Program-made: the position numbers and the translations under genes
Notes under the pieces: generated by a model
Databases searched by the model: none
Told to the model about the DNA's origin: nothing
The model's input: only the letters and a program-made list of their open reading frames with translations
Source: Bradyrhizobium cenepequi
Lineage (GTDB): Bacteria; Pseudomonadota; Alphaproteobacteria; Rhizobiales; Xanthobacteraceae
Direction of reading: 5' to 3'
Length of the DNA: 38,948 bases
NCBI RefSeq assembly: GCF_020329485.1
Contig: NZ_JAGKJI010000058.1
Location: forward strand, 1 to 38,948
Part shown: positions 20,529-27,198 of the stretch, one piece after another
Position numbering within the stretch: position 1 is the first letter of the stretch
Layout: each line of letters begins with the position of its first letter

Positions 20529-21725
20529 ATGGTTGATCTTCTAAAGGGCGTTCGCGTCCTGAGCTTCAATCACTTCCTGATGGGCCCGCTTGGCGTGCAG
20601 TTCCTCGCCGATCTCGGTGCCGATGTGATCGCGGTCGAGCCGCCGGACGGCGCCTTCCAGCGCAAATGGAGCGGCGCCAACAACAAGCGGGTTGATGGCC
20701 AGAGCATGCTGCTGCTGGTCGGCAACCGCAACAAGCGCAGCCTTGTGCTCGATCTGAAAAAGCCTGAGGCAATCGAGATCGCGTGCAAGCTGATCGCGAC
20801 TGCCGACGTGCTCACCGAGAATTTCCGGCCCGGCGTGCTGGACAAGCTCGGCCTCGGCTATGACGCGGCGCGCGCAATCAAGCCTGATATCATCTACGCC
20901 ACCGCCTCGGGCTTCGGCCCCGACGGGCCCTACGTGAACCGGCCGGGACAGGACCTTCTGGTGCAGGCGCTGTCGGGGCTCGCCACGATCACCGGCACCC
21001 GCAGGAACGGCCCGCGCGCCATCGGCGTTTCCGCCGTCGATCATCACGGCGCTGTCTTGTTCGCGGCTGGAATCCTTGCGGCGCTGGTGGGGCGGGCAAA
21101 AACCGGGAAAGGATGCCGCGTCGACGCCAATCTGTTGTCGGCGGCGCTTGATCTGCAGCAGGAATCTCTAACCTGCTACATGAACGGCGCCCCGCCGGAC
21201 GACACGCACCAGCCCGAGCATGTCGCCGGCTGGTACTACAGCGCGCCATATGGCCTCTATGCCACGCGTGACGGCCATGTCGCGATCTCGCTCGGCTCGC
21301 TCGACGTGCTGGGCGACGCGCTCGACCTGCCGAGCGAACAACGCGTGCCCGACAGCGAGGCGTTCACGCGGCGCGATGAGATCACCACGGCCATCGCGGC
21401 CAATGTCGCCAAGCGCACTACGGCGGAGTGCGTCGAGATCTTCACCGCGCGCGGCATCTGGCACGCGCCGGTCAACGACTATTCGAAGCTCGCCGACGAT
21501 CCGCAGATCGTGCATAACGGCAGTTTCCAGACCGTGCCAGGGGCGACCGGCGTGCCGATCACCCTCGTCAGCCATCCGATCCAGTACGACGGCCAGGTGC
21601 CGGAGGTGCGGCTGCCGCCGCAGGAGCTCGGCGCGCAATCCAAAGAGATCCTGACCGAACTTGGCTACGATAACAACGCGATCCAGTCGCTCTACCGCAA
21701 CGGCGCGATCGGTTCGGCATCGTGA
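20529..21725 (+). CDS. CaiB/BaiF family (class III) CoA-transferase
   Basis: This 398-residue enzyme would move CoA from a donor thioester to a carboxylic acid. Family marks are the N-terminal GVRVLSFNHFLMGPLGVQFLADLGADVIAVEPP, NKRSLVLDLKKPE, ENFRPGVLDKLGLGYD, and SGFGPDGPYVNRPGQDLLVQ. The catalytic aspartate is probably D171 in GVSAVDHHG, by alignment with Asp169 of formyl-CoA transferase (GDSNSG). Length is normal for the family. The ATG follows GGGGA. The MaoC gene begins 39 bp downstream, so both are probably expressed from the operator-controlled promoter at 20429. The acid activated is unknown; its place beside a GH88 enzyme and a Liv-type importer suggests the released aglycone or a breakdown product. 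Confidence 0.92.
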   Translation: MVDLLKGVRVLSFNHFLMGPLGVQFLADLGADVIAVEPPDGAFQRKWSGANNKRVDGQSMLLLVGNRNKRSLVLDLKKPEAIEIACKLIATADVLTENFRPGVLDKLGLGYDAARAIKPDIIYATASGFGPDGPYVNRPGQDLLVQALSGLATITGTRRNGPRAIGVSAVDHHGAVLFAAGILAALVGRAKTGKGCRVDANLLSAALDLQQESLTCYMNGAPPDDTHQPEHVAGWYYSAPYGLYATRDGHVAISLGSLDVLGDALDLPSEQRVPDSEAFTRRDEITTAIAANVAKRTTAECVEIFTARGIWHAPVNDYSKLADDPQIVHNGSFQTVPGATGVPITLVSHPIQYDGQVPEVRLPPQELGAQSKEILTELGYDNNAIQSLYRNGAIGSAS

Positions 21726-21764
21726 CGTCCGTCCCGCATTCTTACTGAAAAAGGAATCATTTCC

Positions 21765-22220
21765 ATGGCCGTCATGCATGCCAAGATCGGCGACACCGTC
21801 ACCTTCTCGAAAACGGTCGGCGAATCCGATGTCTACATGTTCGCCGGGTTGACCGGCGACCTGTCGCCGAACCACGTCGACGAACAGTTTATGAGCCACT
21901 CAATGTATGGGCATCGCATCGCGCACGGCGCGCTGTTGGTCGGCTTCATGTCGAACACATCGACACGCATGATCGACGAGAGTTTGAGGAAGGGCATCAA
22001 CGCGACGCCGGTGTCGCTCGGCTATGACGGCGTGCGCTTCCTCAAGCCGGTGTTCTTCGGCGACACCATCACCGTGAGCTATGTGATCGTCGAGATCGAC
22101 GAACCGCGGCGGCGCACCCTTGCCAATATAGAGGTCAAGAATCAGCGTGGCGAACTGGTCGCCATCGCCAAGCATATCACGAAGTGGACCGAAAACGTGA
22201 CCGTTCGACCGGCAGCCTAG
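21765..22220 (+). CDS. MaoC-family (R)-specific enoyl-CoA hydratase-like protein
   Basis: This is a 151-residue single hot-dog-fold protein of the MaoC/PhaJ type. The hydratase motif is intact: D32 and H37 in TGDLSPNHVDEQF, equivalent to Asp31 and His36 of Aeromonas PhaJ, followed by GHRIAHGALLVGFMS. The C-terminal half has the usual VRFLKPVFFGDTITVSYVI. It would hydrate a trans-2-enoyl-CoA or run the reverse dehydration. The start ATG follows AAGGAA. It lies 39 bp behind the CoA-transferase gene and most likely acts on that enzyme's CoA product. The insertion-sequence remnant begins about 30 bp past its stop and ends this unit. Confidence 0.92.
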   Translation: MAVMHAKIGDTVTFSKTVGESDVYMFAGLTGDLSPNHVDEQFMSHSMYGHRIAHGALLVGFMSNTSTRMIDESLRKGINATPVSLGYDGVRFLKPVFFGDTITVSYVIVEIDEPRRRTLANIEVKNQRGELVAIAKHITKWTENVTVRPAA

Positions 22221-22247
22221 GTCTGGTCCGGCGGTTTGGTCCCATTG

Positions 22248-22306
22248 CCTGTGTGTACCGAAAATCTTATCCGAGTTTGATGAGGTGACGGAATCGCCTA
22301 AGCTGG
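22248..22306 (+). mobile_element. Solo end of the insertion sequence (about 58 bp remnant)
   Basis: The bases beginning CCTGTGTGTACCGAAAATC match the transposase-proximal end of the element at 11886-12970 and of the copy at 35320. The match continues through the GGTGACGGAATCGCCTAAGC segment and stops at CTGGAAGG, where host sequence begins. No transposase follows. The remnant forms the broken edge of a cupin gene. Confidence 0.85.
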
Positions 22307-22476
22307 AAGGTTATGGGAGTGTCGGGCGAGGCTGTTGCCGGGGGGCACCTCTACAACAGCAACAATCAGTTCCATGTCGGTGCCGATTAGGGCCGCTTTC
22401 TTTAGTTCGGTTCGGTTGGTTTGGGCGGTGGCCGCGGTGGTGAGAACGAGAGAAAAAACACTGCTAATCGAAGCAT
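22304..22476 (-). pseudogene. 5' fragment of a cupin-domain exported protein, cut off by an IS remnant
   Basis: The ATG at 22476 has a strong ribosome-binding site (AAGGGAG). It starts MLRLAVFF, the beginning of a signal peptide, but the rest of that peptide (LVLTTAATAQ) is in another frame. Adding one base to the A6 run at 22453-22458 would join them. After cleavage the protein reads TNRTELKKAALIGTDMELIV, then EVPPGNSLARHSH, typical of the first strands of a small cupin with its metal-binding His-x-His. Directly after HSH the sequence becomes the insertion-sequence end, and the rest of the cupin barrel is gone. The gene is dead on two counts. The cupin assignment rests on a short segment, so it is good but not certain. 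Confidence 0.65.
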
Positions 22477-22487
22477 GATTATCTCCC

Positions 22488-22745
22488 TTAAATACCTTTG
22501 TTGTAATTGATGGCCTCCGACCAGTTCGGCCGGGGATCAACCCACCCCACGGAGCCGCAACGGCTGCATTTCAGGTGGGCACAGATATCGTACCAGTCCC
22601 AATCCGGAAGTCTATCGAGCGGCACTTCGGCATCGTGCCGGCAGCGGAGAGCGGGGGTCGCGATCGGGCGGCCCGACGCAGCAGACTAGGATCGTTTGAA
22701 GCCCTCCGCTTTCATGTCCCGCGCGAGTTTTTGCGGCGCTGTCAT
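22488..22745 (-). pseudogene. Small zinc-ribbon-like protein with an in-frame amber codon
   Basis: From the ATG at 22745 the frame reads MTAPQKLARDMKAEGFKRS, then TAG at 22686-22688 (codon 20), then continues open for 65 more codons to a TAA at 22488. The second part has the look of a small rhizobial zinc-ribbon protein: CRHDAEVPLDRLPDWDWYD, CAHLKCSRCGSVGWVDPRP, and NWSEAINYNKG, with C and H pairs fit to bind one metal. The constant frame on both sides of the stop and the protein-like composition argue for one gene with a nonsense mutation. It lies 11 bp upstream of the cupin start on the same strand. It was not picked up as a single gene because of the stop. Confidence 0.55.
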
Positions 22746-22816
22746 AGGTCATGCCTTGCCGCCACGAACCCAATTCCTCCGCTACTGGACGACCGGACGG
22801 CCGGCAGGGCAAATTC

Positions 22817-23070
22817 TCAATCCCTTGGGCGTCGAGACTGCCAGCTTTCGCGTGTGTGGAAGACTCTAGTGGGCGCGCGTCGGTTAGCCATGGTCGCTTT
22901 CTGCTGCCGGTGAGCCTTGAACTGAGCCAAGGTGCGCTGAGGATCCAACTTTTCCGCTCGCCTAACCTGCTCTCTCAACCATTCCAACTCGGCCGCTGTT
23001 CGCATAGATCAGCCGTATGCTGCTGCAAAAACGCACGTTGTAGCTTGGAAGTCCGGTCACTCTGCCCCAT
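22817..23070 (-). pseudogene. Small helical protein, apparently frameshifted
   Basis: An ATG at 23070 behind AGGGGG starts MGQSDRTSKLQRAFLQQHTADL and soon stops in that frame. One frame over, sequence with the same helical character continues: RTAAELEWLREQVRRAEKLD, then RTLAQFKAHRQQKATMANRR, ending at 22817. A single added base near 23005 would join them into an 84-residue, highly charged, probably coiled-coil protein. I do not recognise the family. Alternatively only the second part (from an ATG at 23005, 62 residues) is translated, or neither is. Confidence 0.35.
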
Positions 23071-23193
23071 TTCTGAACCCCCTGACCAACTGACAACCCC
23101 GGCATTCTAGAGCGCCGCAAATCGCGCTGTTGCCAGATTATCAACACTCAAGGGTCGGAACGCGATGAAGCTACAGGGCGTGGTGGGTGTGGG

Positions 23194-23325
23194 TTATTCG
23201 AAATCACGCCGCCGGTGGCGGGCTCGGGTCCGACGCCTGGCGGAGATGAACGCTCTGACGACGTAGCCAACCAAAACGCCTGCAAGAAAGACGCCTAACA
23301 ACAAGGCCGGTGCAGGCAACTCCAT
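23194..23325 (-). CDS. Small single-span membrane protein, unknown function
   Basis: This is a 43-residue protein: a short N-terminus (MELPAP), one strongly hydrophobic helix (ALLLGVFLAGVLVGYVV), then a very basic tail (SARRRTRARHRRRDFE), which by the positive-inside rule faces the cytoplasm. The frame is open further upstream, but the ATG at 23325 gives a sensible membrane protein and the upstream part does not. The ribosome-binding site is weak (AGGGA, 9-10 bases away). It resembles small orphan membrane proteins common in this group of bacteria. No function can be assigned. Confidence 0.5.
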   Translation of the reverse strand: MELPAPALLLGVFLAGVLVGYVVRAFISARRRTRARHRRRDFE

Positions 23326-23413
23326 GAGATGGATCCCTGCTGGGTGTCGATAATTGACTAACGGTTCAAATGCGCCCAAATTCCCCACACGGGGGAATTG
23401 TCTTTTTGCCAAA

Positions 23414-23629
23414 TCAGCGGGTCGGCTGGTTGGTGGTCCCAGTTTTCGGCCTCGCCGCTTCCTTCCCACTCAGCCTGCCATGAGTCGTATTCCGGCGTTC
23501 CGCGACGTGGGGCGCATTCGGCGACAATCCGCCCATCCAATGCGGCATGTCCGCGAGGTGAGGACCTCGGCTCGCGCAGCCTGAGACTACCAGGCAGGGT
23601 ATGCAAAGCCTCAAAACGGTCCGGAGCAC
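23414..23629 (-). pseudogene. Small lipoprotein, probably frameshifted
   Basis: The GTG at 23629 follows AAGGAA and starts a lipoprotein signal (MLRTVLRLCIPCLVVSGC) with lipobox VSGC, then ASRGPHLADMPHWMGGLSPN. After NAP the frame degrades (HVAERRNTTHG), whereas the next frame reads PRRGTPEYDSWQAE, which fits what I recall of small rhizobial lipoproteins with a DMPHWMGGLPPDAPPRRGTP core. Adding one base to the C4 run near 23508-23511 joins them. The original frame then seems to resume with GKEAARPKT and ends at 23414, implying a second, compensating indel; otherwise the shifted frame runs to 23358. I see it as a decayed gene, though a translated variant cannot be excluded. Confidence 0.5.
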
Positions 23630-23929
23630 GGCTGGAATTCCTTCGCGCTACAAGACGTCGTTTGCTTGTGGTGAAATCGAGCACATTTCCCCACGAAGGG
23701 GCAGGTTTTTTTAGGGATGGTAGCGAACAACGGGGGAGCGCAAGGGAGCCGTTGGTTATTCGGCCCTGTCGTGCACTCATTCAACCTCCCCACAAAAGCT
23801 CCGTTCCTAGCGCGGTCTCCGTATTTAACCTGTGGTGACTTCAGCTGATTCTCGGAGTGTCATAAGTGCTGGTTTGGTTCTGCAGGAGTGATAGCGTGTT
23901 CCGCAAATCACCTGCCAGGGGAGGCCGCC
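23630..23929. other. Intergenic stretch without a recognisable gene
   Basis: Several frames are open here for about 60-100 codons, but none shows family features, good composition or a ribosome-binding site. The T7 run at 23707-23713 follows a short CCCC/GGGG stem and might be a weak terminator. The last 20 bases hold the ribosome-binding site of the next gene. Confidence 0.5.
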
Positions 23930-24049
23930 ATGCTTGCGGAAAAGTTCTTTCTGGTTTTGGAGACGCTTAAAAGTCATGCTTCCGACGGAAGCGTGAGGGT
24001 TGTCAGCACAACACCGCAAATCCCGGTAAAGCTGCCAACCAAGCGATAG
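23930..24049 (+). CDS. Conserved 39-residue protein of unknown function
   Basis: The short product begins MLAEKFFLVLETLKSHASDG and ends IPVKLPTKR. The ATG is preceded at ideal spacing by GGGGAGG, one of the strongest ribosome-binding sites in the window, and a good rho-independent terminator follows 16 bp after the stop. The pattern MLAEKF-LVLETL then a short Ser/Asp-rich loop and P-V-KLP is one I associate with small orphan proteins of Bradyrhizobium and relatives. That is from memory, not a search. It has no membrane segment. The function is unknown. Confidence 0.7.
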   Translation: MLAEKFFLVLETLKSHASDGSVRVVSTTPQIPVKLPTKR

Positions 24050-24065
24050 AAGAGGCCGCCAATTG

Positions 24066-24095
24066 CCCGCCGGTTCACACTGGCGGGTTTTTCTT
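24066..24095 (+). terminator. Rho-independent terminator behind the 39-residue gene
   Basis: CCCGCC at 24066-24071 pairs with GGCGGG at 24082-24087 across a 10-base loop, followed at once by TTTTTCTT. It separates the 39-residue gene from the cold-shock gene. Confidence 0.8.
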
Positions 24096-24154
24096 GCCGT
24101 GGACCGTCCCGCCACCGTAGATTACCGCCATTGGTTCAAAAGCGGAGTGCCGAC

Positions 24155-24358
24155 GTGGCGACAGGTATTGTGAAGTGGTTCAATGCAACCAAAGGTTATG
24201 GATTTATTCAACCCGACAACGGCGGCAAGGATGTCTTCGTGCACATCTCAGCCGTCGAAAAAGCAGGGCTGAGCGGTCTCAATGAGGGTACCAAGGTGAG
24301 CTACGAAGAAATTAGCAACAGGGGCAAAACGTCCGCTGAAAATCTAAGAGTCGGATGA
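24155..24358 (+). CDS. Cold-shock protein, CspA family
   Basis: This is a 67-residue single cold-shock domain that binds single-stranded RNA or DNA and acts as an RNA chaperone. RNP1 is KGYGFIQP and RNP2 is VFVHIS; the start TGIVKWFN and the end TSAENLRV are typical. I take the GTG at 24155 as the start, with GGAG 9 bases upstream. An in-frame TTG eight codons earlier would add residues the family does not have. It is transcribed alone: a terminator lies upstream and a CGCCGGC/GCCGGCG hairpin downstream. Confidence 0.93.
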   Translation: MATGIVKWFNATKGYGFIQPDNGGKDVFVHISAVEKAGLSGLNEGTKVSYEEISNRGKTSAENLRVG

Positions 24359-24368
24359 ATTTCAAATC

Positions 24369-24387
24369 CGCCGGCTTCACGCCGGCG
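24369..24387 (+). terminator. Hairpin after the cold-shock gene, possible terminator
   Basis: CGCCGGC at 24369-24375 pairs perfectly with GCCGGCG at 24381-24387 across a 5-base loop. Only a broken T tract (AACTTTGC) follows, so intrinsic termination may be weak. Confidence 0.45.
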
Positions 24388-24467
24388 AACTTTGCTACCA
24401 TTTTGCTATCCAACTCGGTGGGGCGAAAGAAAACAGGGCGGCACAACTAGGTGTCGCTCTATCGATT

Positions 24468-24992
24468 TTGGCCTTGGCGGTGCGCTCGGTGCAGCGCGCC
24501 GCCGACGCGCTGACGGATCCGTATGAACCGATGAGGGCAGGGAGTGTGAGGGCCGTCGAAGACCGCCCACAGGGTGCTTGCGATCTCAGGCGCGGCGACG
24601 CCAAGAACCTTGCGCATCTGCGGGATGCTTCGATCGATCTCGTCCTGATCGACCCGCCGTACTTCGATTACATTTCTTACTCGGAACTCGGCCACTTCTT
24701 CGTGCCATGGCTGGTGCGTTTCGGCCTGGTTTCGCCTGACGCCTTGAACGGTTTCCCCGCGGCGGGATCACGATCTCGGGCGGCCGTCGAACATTTCAAA
24801 ATCCGGCGGGTTTGCCGCGACGGCGCCCGGGTCGTGTTCACGTACCAAAACCTCGACGGCCACGGCTGGGCGGCGCTCGCACAAGCCATGGCCAACGGCG
24901 GCGTGCGCCCGATCAAGGCGTTTCCCAACACAACACATCGTCGAATGCGGACGAATTTCTACACTCTTCAGGTTTTGGCAACCGCTGCGTAG
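24468..24992 (+). pseudogene. Fragment of an adenine-specific DNA methylase
   Basis: The frame carries the catalytic motif of N6-adenine DNA methyltransferases, (D/N)PPY, in VLIDPPYFDYISYSELGHFF, preceded by RRGDAKNLAHLRDASID. Later it has RDGARVVFTYQNLDGHGWAAL and GVRPIKAFPNTTH, as expected for the strands after motif IV. Full enzymes of this kind are several hundred residues or more; the SAM-binding motif I region and the C-terminus are missing. The reading frame stays open upstream to about 24390 without a good start, and the 3' end runs into the end of the convergent lectin-type gene. I read it as a relic, possibly of an acquired modification or defence locus. Confidence 0.6.
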
Positions 24993-26693
24993 ATGCGGTT
25001 CTCACCGGCGAGGTTCCTACCGGAGAAGAGAAATTTGAAATCCTTCCAACCGCCGAACCCGACGACGACTGGGCTTGAGACGTTGCCGGGAGTTCCGGCG
25101 TCCCCATAGGACAGCAGTTCGCCGTTTTGGTTCACGGCGTAGATGCGGTTCTCACCGGCGGTGTTCACACCGGAGAAGAGAAACTTGAAATTCTGCCACC
25201 CGCCGAACCCGACGACCACTGGGCTCGAGACGTTGCCGGGAGTCCCGGCGTCCGCATAGGACAGCAGTTCGCCGTTTTGGTTCACCGCATAGATACTGTT
25301 CTCACCGGCGACGTTCCTCCCGGAGAAGAGAAACTTGAAAGCCTGCCACCCGCCGAACCCGACGACCACTGGGCTCGAGACATTACCGGGAGTGCCGGCG
25401 TCCGCATAGGACAGCAGTTCGCCGTTTTGGTTCACCGCATAGATACGGTTCTCACCGGCGACGTTCCTCCCGGAGAAGAGAAGCTTGAAAGCCTGCCACC
25501 CTCCCAACCCGACGACCACTGGGCTCGAGACATTACCGGGAGTGCCGGCGTCCGCATAGGACAGCAGTTCGCCATTTTGGTTCACAGCGTAGATGCGGTT
25601 CTCACCGGCGACGTTCCTCCCGGAGAAGAGAAACTTGAAAGCCTGCCATCCGCCGAACCCGACGATCACTGGGCTTGAGACATTACCGGAAGTGCCGGTG
25701 TCCCCATAGGACAGCAGTTGGCCGGTCTCGAACGGCGCATTTCGGTCGTCCACGACAACCAAGAATCCACCTGGAGTGGTGCCGGTCACGCTGACCGCTA
25801 CGTTTGTGTCCGATATGAACGACTGTCCGATGGAAAGGGCGGTGGGCGTTTGAAGGAAGACTGGGATGAGGTTGTTCTGCGAGCTACCATGCGGATCCGA
25901 CGTCTGAACCCGATAAACGATCACCCCTTGGCTGGGAACGCCGGGCTCTAACTGGCTGGGGGGACTCGAACTGATCGACCATGAGCCGTGCTTCGATCAT
26001 GAGATAGGGGACCTGCGATCCGATCCGCACTGCCGTTGACCTGCCGGATGGGGGCGGCTGGACCAGACCCACGGCGTGCAATGCATAGCCCGCCACGCGA
26101 CCCGTGTGCTTCGCGATCGCGGACGCATCAAGCCACTGGATAGCGGCCTTCGTGTACGCCGAGGGATGCATGCCGCCGTTAAAGGCCATCTCGTCGAAGT
26201 TGCCTATGTCTCCCAGGTCGTTCGCGCAGTCGACGAATTGTGGTTGGCATCGTATGTCGTCAAACCCGGTCAGGACGTGCATAAGCTCCATGGCCCAGGT
26301 TCCGAGTTTTTCGGCCATGACGAAGCGTGCCCAGAACCGCCCTCGTTGAGCGGTGCCGGCTCCTGGCCCGCCGAGCATGACAGCCGCGGCTGCATCGAAG
26401 CCTTGCGCTCGCAGCCCGGGGCCGTCGAGGAGCTCGTCAAGAAGTTCGAGCCTCACGTCTCGTATGTCGGTTGTTGCCATCGGCTTCACGACGACATCCA
26501 GGTCGGCCCGCCCGGACGATGCGGCGTGGATATAGGCGCGGAGGGATCGATCGAGTCCTGTCGCCTTGTCCGGATCAAACAGGACCCGGCGCAAAATATC
26601 GCCGTTCCAATCGGCCGGAATTACATCCGGCGGGATGGCGTTGGTCCGAAACAGCGGAACGAATGCGATCTTCTTTCTTCCGATCCAGGGCAT
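24968..26693 (-). pseudogene. Peptidase-like protein with a five-repeat tachylectin-type C-terminus, frameshifted at a G6/C6 run
   Basis: The first part starts at the ATG 26693 (ribosome-binding site AAGGGAG) with MPWIGRKKIAFVPLFR. It contains a segment resembling the zinc site of M6-like peptidases (LGTWAMELMHVLTGFDDI), but the expected HExxH reads MELMH, so the first zinc ligand is missing. A region like IEARLMVDQFES then leads into the frame break. The second part, one frame over, continues logically (EPGVPSQGVIVYRVQTSDPH) and ends in five 50-residue repeats. The six-base C run (G run at 25958-25963 on the plus strand) marks the shift; removing one base restores a protein of about 570 residues. 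No signal peptide is visible. The repeats suggest sugar binding on a beta-propeller. It may be a lost gene, a phase-variable one or an assembly error. Confidence 0.7.
24974..25723 (-). repeat. Five 150-bp tandem repeats encoding a tachylectin-2-like propeller
   Basis: Five units of exactly 150 bp follow one another. The plus-strand phrase ACAGCAGTTCG (last unit ACAGCAGTTGG) recurs at 25111, 25261, 25411, 25561 and 25711. Each encodes about 50 residues of the form GELLSYADAGTPGNVSSPVV, then GGWQ(A/N)FKFLFSG, then AGENRIYAVNQN. Differences between units are few, both in protein and DNA, so the array expanded recently or is kept alike by gene conversion. Tachylectin-2 is a five-bladed propeller with 47-residue repeats and one sugar site per blade, so five units would make one complete domain. 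Confidence 0.9.
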
Positions 26694-26822
26694 AATCTAC
26701 TCCCTTCACTGAGGGACGGCCTTACAAAGGACCGAGGATTGGAAAACTCAAGATATCAGACGAGCTTTGAGGTTGTCTGTGAAACAGTTTACACTCATTA
26801 GGCGATCGGAAGGGAAGCCAAG

Positions 26823-27164
26823 GTGATGGCCGCTCCATTGGATCGCCCAGGGGATCGTTTTTCTCGCGACCTGGATCGAGCGAGTCCTACCCCGGCTGCG
26901 ACCGTGCTCGCCGCAGGCGGCATCACTTATCCTCACTATCTGCTCCAGCTGCAGCTCGGCTACGTGATCCTCACAGAGCTCAATTCGCGGCGACATATGA
27001 TCGCCATTACCTCCGCCGTCGTGCTGGCAGCCTGCATCCTCGCCTACGTGGTCTGGCGCTGCTTCGAACAATCGGCGCACCGCACGATCAAGACCAAACT
27101 CTCCAGCCTTGCGGCGCGATATGGATGGTCGTCCGATCCCCATGACCTCGACTGGCACCGATGA
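26823..27164 (+). pseudogene. C-terminal fragment of an acyltransferase-3 family membrane protein
   Basis: The recognisable part begins near 26910: AGGITYPHYLLQLQLGYVIL, then a hydrophobic helix (AITSAVVLAACILAYVVW) and RCFEQSAHRTIKTKL. This is the usual end of OafA/YrhL-type acyltransferases, which modify surface sugars and have about ten membrane spans over 350-400 residues. Only the last two or three spans remain. The first 25 residues (MMAAPLDRPGDRFSRD) look unrelated, and the ATG has no good ribosome-binding site. It is almost certainly a remnant. Confidence 0.6.
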
Positions 27165-27198
27165 TCGAAATGCCAGGATCGACCGAGGAAGTAGTGAT

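Noticed and set aside
25127..25678. A plus-strand open frame with its own 50-residue repeats, opposite the lectin-type repeats.
   Set aside because: The repeat unit is 150 bp, a multiple of three, so an antisense frame free of stops in one unit is free in all. It has no start signal and its composition is that of a shadow.
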